A stretch of 5,401 nt of DNA from JBCDHN01 sp964351855 (GTDB taxonomy: Bacteria; Verrucomicrobiota; Verrucomicrobiia; Verrucomicrobiales; DEV007). Positions 1 through 4,528 of this stretch are shown here, piece after piece (the stretch's first letter is position 1; every line of letters starts with the position of its first letter). Position numbers and translations under genes: made by a program. The stretch covers positions 1-5,401 of the forward strand of contig CAYGQD010000331.1 of assembly GCA_964351855.1 (NCBI GenBank), in the 5' to 3' direction. The notes under the pieces were generated by a model. It saw nothing but the letters and a program-made list of their open reading frames with translations, did no database searches and had not been told where the DNA came from.

Positions 1-816
1 TCACAAGATAACTTTCATATCATAAGAAACGCCTCGCTTCGCTTGGCGCACAACGGCAAAGTTATCGAACTGGGTTTCGCCGTCGGAGTCGGCCACTCGC
101 AGATGACGCCCACCCGGAATCGCGGTGGCGACGACATTCAATCCCTCAATCGCTCGGGGCGCATAGCCAACGGCAAAAACGGGCTCATCGGAATCGACCC
201 GGAAGCTATGATTATTGACGGTATGGGTAAACGGATTGTATCCATCGAAGTTCCCGAAATCGACCGTGTTCCTTCCGAAGTAGGTATAGAACGGAAATTG
301 ATCCAGGTTTCCGACCATGACCAGTGCCTTGCGCAATTGATACTGATCCTGGCCAATGAATTCAATGTCCGAAAACTCCCCCTGGGTAAAGATGGTGACC
401 CAGTCTCCAACGCGTCCGGTGAGGGCAATGGCGGCATTGTTCAGAATCCACCGATTCGCGCTGGAATCGACGCTCCCATGTTGATCGGGGAAGCGGGAGA
501 GAATGGGAAACTTGCCCGGCGTGTTGGTCTGCTCATGCATCCAGGTTCCCCAGAGCGTGCCGGAAACGGTAAGGGTATTAGGCTTCAGATCGCCGTATTG
601 AGTCGCTTTGAGGATTTGATAGGGCTTCTCGGTGACGTATTCCTGAAAATTGACGATCCGATTCGCGTATTCGGTATTGAAGGCGATCGGCCCGAACTGG
701 ACGATGTTGTCCGGGTTTTGAGGTTCGCTGAGGATGGCTGAATCGCCAGCCAGGGAAGCGGCGACCATTCCTCCGTAGAGAATAGCTCCAAGTAGGAACG
801 AGAAGTGGGATTTCAT
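1..816 (-). CDS. LbtU-like outer-membrane porin, apparently C-terminally short
   Basis: Reads from ATG at 816 to TGA at 3-1, giving 271 residues. Residues 1-23 form a classical signal peptide: Lys2, a hydrophobic core, and a likely cleavage site after ASLA (Ala23). From about residue 80 the protein shows alternating hydrophobic and polar beta-strand patterns. The stretch around 160-200 (GNLDQFPFYTYFGRNTVDFG, then NPFTHTV) resembles the signature of LbtU-type porins, which in Legionella take part in siderophore uptake across the outer membrane; the family assignment is by recall of motifs. Such porins are usually distinctly longer and end in an aromatic residue. This one stops at SYDMKVIL, in what looks like a mid-barrel strand, so it may be truncated or frameshifted. 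It lies downstream of a sigma/anti-sigma pair on the same strand and could be its target. The substrate is unknown; another porin or DUF3573-type protein is the main alternative. Confidence 0.72.
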   Translation of the reverse strand: MKSHFSFLLGAILYGGMVAASLAGDSAILSEPQNPDNIVQFGPIAFNTEYANRIVNFQEYVTEKPYQILKATQYGDLKPNTLTVSGTLWGTWMHEQTNTPGKFPILSRFPDQHGSVDSSANRWILNNAAIALTGRVGDWVTIFTQGEFSDIEFIGQDQYQLRKALVMVGNLDQFPFYTYFGRNTVDFGNFDGYNPFTHTVNNHSFRVDSDEPVFAVGYAPRAIEGLNVVATAIPGGRHLRVADSDGETQFDNFAVVRQAKRGVSYDMKVIL

Positions 817-830
817 GAGTAGAGAAGAAT

Positions 831-838
831 ACCTCCTT
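831..838 (-). promoter_or_regulatory. Strong Shine-Dalgarno of the porin gene, long spacing
   Basis: The minus strand reads AAGGAGGT, nearly perfectly complementary to the 16S 3' end. It lies 14 bases before the ATG at 816, longer than the usual 5-9. No ATG, GTG or TTG lies in frame between them, so the ATG at 816 remains the best start. It is the strongest ribosome binding site in the window. Confidence 0.6.
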
Positions 839-840
839 CA

Positions 841-910
841 CAACACTTCAATTCCTAAAATAATCAAGAATTATTAACTATATAGACCCTTGGCACTCTA
901 TAAAGATTCA
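841..910 (-). promoter_or_regulatory. AT-rich leader, probable promoter region of the porin
   Basis: This is the only clearly AT-rich stretch in the window, between the end of the FecR-like gene and the porin ribosome binding site. The minus strand contains TATATAGTTAATAAT (884-870), which could supply a -10 element. I find no convincing -35 hexamer at 16-18 bases from it, so either the promoter is activated or recognised by an alternative sigma, or the gene is read from upstream. The exact promoter is not resolved. Confidence 0.3.
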
Positions 911-930
911 CCCACTCTCAAAAGGGCGAA
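907..930 (-). terminator. Weak terminator or attenuator-like hairpin
   Basis: On the minus strand TTCGCCC (930-924) pairs with GGGTGAA (913-907), giving seven pairs including one G-U, around a 10-base loop. It is followed by TCTTTA, a short and impure U tract. It starts seven bases after the TAG of the FecR-like gene (939-937), a natural place for partial termination before the porin. The stem is weak, so readthrough is likely. Confidence 0.33.
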
Positions 931-936
931 CTCATT

Positions 937-2367
937 CTATTCAGAATCATCGGGCGCGATACGAATCAGTAGCGTCGGGGCGGGTAGTACCGGGTGCCTG
1001 CGACTGGCGAAACCGTGAACCAGTCCCCCACCCTCAAACTCCTCGGTCTCACGAACCACAATTAAGGTCGCGAACGAATCGGGACGGTTCTGGAGAAAGT
1101 CGGCCAAGGCACTTCCTTGGATCCCGAAGGTTCCGCGCTGGACGCCTTGTTCCACGGTGAAGAAGCCGAGCGACTGAACTGAGCCTTGGACCAGAGCATC
1201 GCCATCGGAAGGCACGTTGGCTGGCGCATTCTTCCAGGTCATGGCGGATTCGTTCCAATCGTTGAGCGAGGAATCGATGATCCCGTAAACGAGAAACTTC
1301 GCATCGAGCACGTTCGACGCCAGTCCCCATCCCGTGGGGCTAAAATGCAAGACCAGCTCGGCATCCTTGATCGCGGCGAGATCCATTCCGGAAAGGTCAA
1401 AGCCCAAATAAGCTTTGCGGCTGGGCCCTCCATTGAAGCTGGAATTCTTTACCAGGAGCAGGACCTCCGAGGTATGGTCTTTGATCTCCACGGAATGCAC
1501 ATAGGCGTCCCGAGTCGTCGGGACCGGAATCCAATCCGGCCCGCGTTGAACCTGGGGAACCGGCGCGGACCATTCCCCTTCTTCCGGTCCCATACTGGCT
1601 TGGCTGAAGGAGTCTCCGGCGACGAAATTGCGCTGTCCGGTCTCCAGCCGAACGACTTTACGCGTCGCGGGATGCTCGACCTCGACCAAGCCGTCAAAGA
1701 CTTGCGTCTGGGTCGCCCCGGAAGCGGAATCGACATTGACGGCGAATCGCGTTCCGTAATCGACCACGTTGGCAGAAGGTGTTTCCACCCGGAAACCGAG
1801 GGCCGACTCAGGCACATCAGCAACAGCGGTGCCCCGGGTGAGGCGACAGTTCATCGCGTCCATCAGCTGAATCTCCGCCGGAGCTTCCAGCGTCACTTCC
1901 GCTCCGGAATCGAACTTCAGCGTCGCCAATCCTTCGGCGAGGCGCAATTGTCCTTCGCCCAATCGAGCGCCTTCAGCGGTGGGAAGATCGCCGCTTTCCC
2001 AACGGGCGGCTCGGGTGCTTTCCATCGTGGCGAATGCGCTCGCTGCGGGTTCGTCAATCGGTGAAGGTGATGTGGCAATGGAGACGGCGAGGACCACGAT
2101 GGCTGCGGCGGCCGCCCAAATCCCGCCAAGCAACACTTTACGAAACCCGGTCTGAGGGACCGGAAAATCGACCACCGTTCCTTTGGAATCGCTGACTTGA
2201 TCCCAGAAGAGAGCGGCGTGGTCATGGAGAAAGTCGGCAAACACGCGTCGCGCCGCAAGATCTTTCTGGAGGGTTTCATCCAACTCGTGACGCTGGGCCT
2301 CGCTGAGTTCGTCTTCGATGTAGGCGTTCGCCAATTCGAGAAGGTGTTCTTCTTCGTCTTCGGTCAT
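937..2367 (-). CDS. FecR-like anti-sigma regulator with C-terminal CBM96/DNRLRE-like domain
   Basis: 476 residues from ATG at 2367 to TAG at 939-937. Residues about 3-56 are an acidic helical segment (HLLELANAYIEDELS) typical of the cytoplasmic part that binds the ECF sigma factor. Residues about 76-98 are one transmembrane helix (GGIWAAAAAIVVLAVSIA). Residues about 125-235 match a FecR domain: GAEVTLEAPAEIQL, a CRLTRGTAVADVP turn, then FRVETPSANVVDYGTRFAV and VFDGLVEVE. Residues about 283-471 form a beta-rich domain with RDAYVHSVE at its start, KAYLGFDLSGM, AELVLHF and the marker AMTWKNAP, resembling DNRLRE/CBM96-type modules; some CBM96 members bind alginate. Known role of the family: membrane-spanning control of the partner sigma factor by an external signal. 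Inference: the added domain senses a surface or extracellular polysaccharide. The ATGA overlap with the sigma gene implies translational coupling. The regulatory role is well supported; the ligand is unknown. Confidence 0.85.
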   Translation of the reverse strand: MTEDEEEHLLELANAYIEDELSEAQRHELDETLQKDLAARRVFADFLHDHAALFWDQVSDSKGTVVDFPVPQTGFRKVLLGGIWAAAAAIVVLAVSIATSPSPIDEPAASAFATMESTRAARWESGDLPTAEGARLGEGQLRLAEGLATLKFDSGAEVTLEAPAEIQLMDAMNCRLTRGTAVADVPESALGFRVETPSANVVDYGTRFAVNVDSASGATQTQVFDGLVEVEHPATRKVVRLETGQRNFVAGDSFSQASMGPEEGEWSAPVPQVQRGPDWIPVPTTRDAYVHSVEIKDHTSEVLLLVKNSSFNGGPSRKAYLGFDLSGMDLAAIKDAELVLHFSPTGWGLASNVLDAKFLVYGIIDSSLNDWNESAMTWKNAPANVPSDGDALVQGSVQSLGFFTVEQGVQRGTFGIQGSALADFLQNRPDSFATLIVVRETEEFEGGGLVHGFASRRHPVLPAPTLLIRIAPDDSE

Positions 2368-2903
2368 GGATTCGGCAATTGTTGTTCGACGCAGCGAAAC
2401 AGGTTCTTCCGGAGGCGACTCAAGAGTCGGTAGATCGCCCCTTCGGTCCGGTCATAGCGACGGGCGATTTTCTCGATCGAAGCCTCGTCGCGATAGCGCA
2501 TCTGGACGACGGATCGATGCTCGTCACTCAAATGGTTCAAGCAGCTCTGGAGCGCTTTTTCGCGGAGTTCCCAACGACGCTCGCGAAAGGCGGAGTCCGA
2601 TTCTTCGCTGAGCAGTTCCAAGGTTTTTTCGCTCAAGGCCTGGGACGGCTGTCTCTTGCTGCGACGGCGGTAGGCGAGGACTTGGTAAAACAGGATCTTG
2701 CGGCCCCAGGCCGGAAAGTTGGTGCCCAGCTCGAATTGCTCGAAATTTCGCCACATGATGACCTTACCCTCCTGAAGGATATCCTGAGCATCTTGCGGAC
2801 AGGCGATGAGCCCGGTGACGTAGATGCCCAGTCGCCGCTCGTGCTCTGCGAGGAGGCGGAGAAACGATTCTGTCCGATCGTTGGCTGGGGATTCCGAAGG
2901 CAT
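2364..2903 (-). CDS. ECF-family RNA polymerase sigma factor (Rhodopirellula/Verrucomicrobium type)
   Basis: 179 residues from ATG at 2903 to TGA at 2366-2364, the normal size for a two-domain ECF sigma. Region 2 spans about residues 13-81, with DAQDILQE at 38-45 (core RNA polymerase binding) and NFPAWGRKILFYQVLAYRRR at 62-81 (-10 melting and recognition). Region 4 spans about 119-172: LSDEHRSVVQMRYRDEASIEKIA, then a recognition helix RTEGAIYRLLSRLRKNL that would read the -35 element. The pattern fits the PVC-group ECF family usually found next to FecR-like membrane regulators. Its stop overlaps the start of the downstream anti-sigma gene by four bases, so the two products are probably made together and act as a pair. 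No clear Shine-Dalgarno precedes the ATG. Target promoters are unknown; autoregulation and control of the porin gene are plausible inferences. Confidence 0.93.
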   Translation of the reverse strand: MPSESPANDRTESFLRLLAEHERRLGIYVTGLIACPQDAQDILQEGKVIMWRNFEQFELGTNFPAWGRKILFYQVLAYRRRSKRQPSQALSEKTLELLSEESDSAFRERRWELREKALQSCLNHLSDEHRSVVQMRYRDEASIEKIARRYDRTEGAIYRLLSRLRKNLFRCVEQQLPNP

Positions 2904-3050
2904 CTATTGGAACAAGGCAGAAAACGGCGGTTTTGGACACGGCAAATCGGAAATTTGCACCGAAGCGAGGTGATTCTTCGCGAACCAGGGTTGCCTTCAT
3001 GAGGAAGGAATTGCGATGGAATTCCCGTAAAATCGAGTCCAAGCTGAGCC
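2904..3050. promoter_or_regulatory. Divergent intergenic region with small inverted repeats
   Basis: This 147-bp gap separates the minus-strand sigma gene from the plus-strand membrane-anchored gene and must hold promoters for both. It contains AAAAC-ggcg-GTTTT (2921-2934), GCAAAT-cggaa-ATTTGC (2942-2958) and CGAAG with CTTCG ten bases apart (2961-2980), plus the palindrome TTCGCGAA (2977-2984). The middle repeat has the symmetry of a dimeric regulator site. I could not identify a convincing -35/-10 pair on either strand. Confidence 0.4.
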
Positions 3051-3539
3051 ATGGCGATTCTGAAACGCTTTGAAGTCTGGATGCTGCTGCTGTTTTTGAC
3101 GGTCGGAATCGGTTTTGTGCTTTTCACCCATCACGCGGAAAAGAATGCGCCCGATCCCGAAAGTGACTTGGCGACGATTGACGCAACGGAACCGAAGCCC
3201 AAGGTGCCTTTCGAGATCGAAACGACGAAGCTGATTCAGGACGATGCGGAGCATTGGCTGCTGGAGCTTCAGGTGCGGTATCGGAATGAAGGCTCTGATC
3301 CGTTGGAGTTGACCGCACCGCGCGCTCACCTGAAAACAGAGTCTGGCGGTGAAGTTCCGAACTTTTTCCTCGCTCTCGCGCCTCCACCCGTCGTCCCGGC
3401 GGAAGCCGAGCAAGTCGTGGACCTGCGCTATTGGCTGAATGCGGGCCATCGCCAAGAGCCGCTCTGGTTGACGATTCTGAATGATCGAGTGCCGGTGGAG
3501 TTGGCGGAGGAGGCGGGTGTGGAATCCGCAACCGAGTGA
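3051..3539 (+). CDS. Small membrane-anchored protein of unknown function
   Basis: 162 residues from ATG at 3051 to TGA at 3537-3539. An in-frame TGA at 3045-3047 rules out a longer form, and a later Met (residue 11) would cut into the membrane helix. Residues about 8-26 (VWMLLLFLTVGIGFVLF) form one transmembrane segment or uncleaved anchor. Residues 27-53 are an acidic, proline-containing linker. Residues about 54-150 look like an all-beta domain (FEIETTKLI, WLLELQVRYRN, PLELTAPRAHLK, QVVDLRYWL, LWLTILNDRVPVEL), resembling an immunoglobulin-like fold in pattern only. The likely topology is a short cytoplasmic N terminus and a periplasmic domain. No cysteine, catalytic motif or known family is recognisable. 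It is divergent from the sigma gene and ends 2 bp from the end of the CDF gene. The strong N-terminal helix and the fit between flanking genes support it being real; no function is proposed. Confidence 0.7.
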   Translation: MAILKRFEVWMLLLFLTVGIGFVLFTHHAEKNAPDPESDLATIDATEPKPKVPFEIETTKLIQDDAEHWLLELQVRYRNEGSDPLELTAPRAHLKTESGGEVPNFFLALAPPPVVPAEAEQVVDLRYWLNAGHRQEPLWLTILNDRVPVELAEEAGVESATE

Positions 3540-3541
3540 GT

Positions 3542-4414
3542 TCAGGAATGGTGTTGCTGGCAAGGTTCGCCAGACCATTCCGTCTCCAACGTGACGTGCT
3601 CATACGCGGACGGATCGACTAACGCGCGGACTTGTTCTTTGATCGAGGCGGCATCGGCACCCTCGCCCTCAATCACCACGTGAGCGGACAAGACGTGACG
3701 TTCGCCATCGATCGACCAGCTGTGGATGTGATGAAGCGAAACCACGCCGGGAATCTTACCAGCGGCCTCGGCAAAGGCTTCGGCGTCGAAGCTTTCCGGC
3801 ACCGTTTGCAGAAAGACAGCCATGACTTGGCGCAAGCTGCGAAAAACGTTCACGAGGACGAACAGAGAGATTCCGATGGAGAGCAGCGGATCGATGATCG
3901 GCACCTCCCAGATGCTCATGATGATCGCACCGATGAGGACCGCGCCCCAGCCCAGGGTGTCTTCCAGTAAATGCCAGCTGACGATCCGCTCGGTGAGAGA
4001 ACTGCCGCGTCGCACCCGCAGAACCGCCGCTCCATTGAAGAGAATGCCAATGAGAGCGAGGACAATCATCCCCGGTGCTTTGACCGGCTCCGGAGCAGCG
4101 AGACGAGCAACGGCGTGAGAAAGGACGAAACTGAGGCCAACGAGCAAAACGAGCCCGGTGATTAAGCCACCAAGGAGGCGATAACGCCGGAAACCATAGG
4201 TGTGGCGCGAGGTGCGTCCCTTAAGCGAGAGCCGCTCAAAATACCAGGCTAGGCCAAGCGAGATGGAATCGCCGAGATCATGAACCGCATCGGTAATGAT
4301 GGCGATGCTATTCGTCCACAGCCCGCCAAACAGCTCCAGAACGGTGAAGCCGAGATTCAGGAAGAAGGCGACTTTCAGGTTTGAGGAACTGGAGCTGGGA
4401 TCGTGGTCGTGCAT
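3542..4414 (-). CDS. Cation diffusion facilitator (CDF) metal efflux protein, CzcD/ZnT-like
   Basis: 290 residues from ATG at 4414 to TGA at 3544-3542, close to the usual family length of about 300. Six membrane segments are visible at roughly 13-33, 37-59, 79-99, 115-133, 148-168 and 172-192, followed by a cytoplasmic domain (about 205-280, with GVVSLHHIHSWSIDG). The intramembrane metal site is intact: H45 and D49 in ITDAVHDLGDS (helix 2), and H148 and D152 in WHLLEDTLG (helix 5). The conserved DP (D175-P176) precedes helix 6. Members of this family export Zn2+, Co2+ or Cd2+ from the cytoplasm in exchange for protons; the His/Asp set suggests zinc. The His-rich loop of many zinc transporters is missing between helices 4 and 5; a small HDHD cluster lies at the N terminus and QQHHS at the C terminus. 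No strong ribosome binding site is seen. It is probably transcribed alone, divergent from the hydrolase gene. Confidence 0.94.
   Translation of the reverse strand: MHDHDPSSSSSNLKVAFFLNLGFTVLELFGGLWTNSIAIITDAVHDLGDSISLGLAWYFERLSLKGRTSRHTYGFRRYRLLGGLITGLVLLVGLSFVLSHAVARLAAPEPVKAPGMIVLALIGILFNGAAVLRVRRGSSLTERIVSWHLLEDTLGWGAVLIGAIIMSIWEVPIIDPLLSIGISLFVLVNVFRSLRQVMAVFLQTVPESFDAEAFAEAAGKIPGVVSLHHIHSWSIDGERHVLSAHVVIEGEGADAASIKEQVRALVDPSAYEHVTLETEWSGEPCQQHHS
3545..3581. terminator. Stem-loop at the convergent gene junction
   Basis: GGAATGG (3545-3551) pairs with CCATTCC (3575-3581), and inside it CTGGC (3557-3561) pairs with GCCAG (3569-3573) around a 7-base loop. There is a 5/1 asymmetric internal loop, giving twelve pairs in all. 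It begins six bases after the stop of the plus-strand gene and lies within the last codons of the CDF gene. No U tract follows on the plus strand, so it may act as a transcript 3'-end barrier rather than a textbook terminator. Confidence 0.4.
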
Positions 4415-4528
4415 CCGGACGCAGGTTGACTAACTGCCGGAATCGATGGTTCCTCATCTGGAAACTGCGGGTTTCTGAGGCAGGAAGCCGGACTTGACCG
4501 CGGCGCGGCTTTGCGGTTGAGGAACAGG
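4415..4528. promoter_or_regulatory. Divergent intergenic region with two inverted repeats
   Basis: This 114-bp gap between the CDF gene (minus) and the hydrolase gene (plus) should carry both promoters. Repeat one: CCTCA (4452-4456) pairs with TGAGG (4476-4480), enclosing GAAAC-tgcgg-GTTTC (4461-4475), ten pairs with a 4-base bulge. Repeat two: AAGCCG (4485-4490) pairs with CGGCTT (4506-4511), extendable by GCA/TGC across a 2-base bulge, and ends six bases before the AGGA (4520-4523). They could be operators or a structured 5' leader for the hydrolase. No convincing -10/-35 pair was identified. Confidence 0.4.
4520..4523 (+). promoter_or_regulatory. Ribosome binding site of the hydrolase gene
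   Basis: AGGA lies 5 bases before the ATG at 4529 and 8 bases before the second ATG at 4532. The spacing slightly favours the second Met; the proteins differ by one residue and both keep the signal peptide. Confidence 0.5.

Noticed and set aside
43..741. Open frame on the plus strand (232 codons) antisense to the porin
   Set aside because: It has no recognisable motif, while the minus strand has a signal peptide, a strong ribosome binding site and porin motifs.
897..921. TTGAGA and TATAGA on the minus strand as a sigma-70 promoter for the porin
   Set aside because: The spacer is only 13 bases, too short for a normal promoter, and the elements overlap the terminator-like hairpin.
1186..2064. 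Long open frame on the plus strand (292 codons) antisense to the FecR-like gene
   Set aside because: No domain or membrane pattern is recognisable and it lies wholly inside the well-supported FecR-like gene, including its FecR and C-terminal domains.
2379..3002. Open frame on the plus strand (207 codons) covering the sigma gene
   Set aside because: It is the complement of conserved sigma region 2 and region 4 codons; the minus-strand reading is unambiguous.
2999..3073. Possible short upstream reading frames before the gene at 3051: a 24-codon frame from ATG 2999, and a 4-codon frame (MEFP) at 3016-3030 preceded by AGGAAGGAA
   Set aside because: The ribosome-site-like AGGAAGGAA is intriguing and could indicate a leader peptide, but frames this short arise readily by chance and nothing else supports translation.
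2997..3578. Open frame on the minus strand (193 codons) across the small membrane-anchored gene
   Set aside because: Its composition is Arg/Gln/His-rich with no hydrophobic pattern. The plus-strand reading has a clean membrane helix and beta pattern, and neighbouring genes fit around it.
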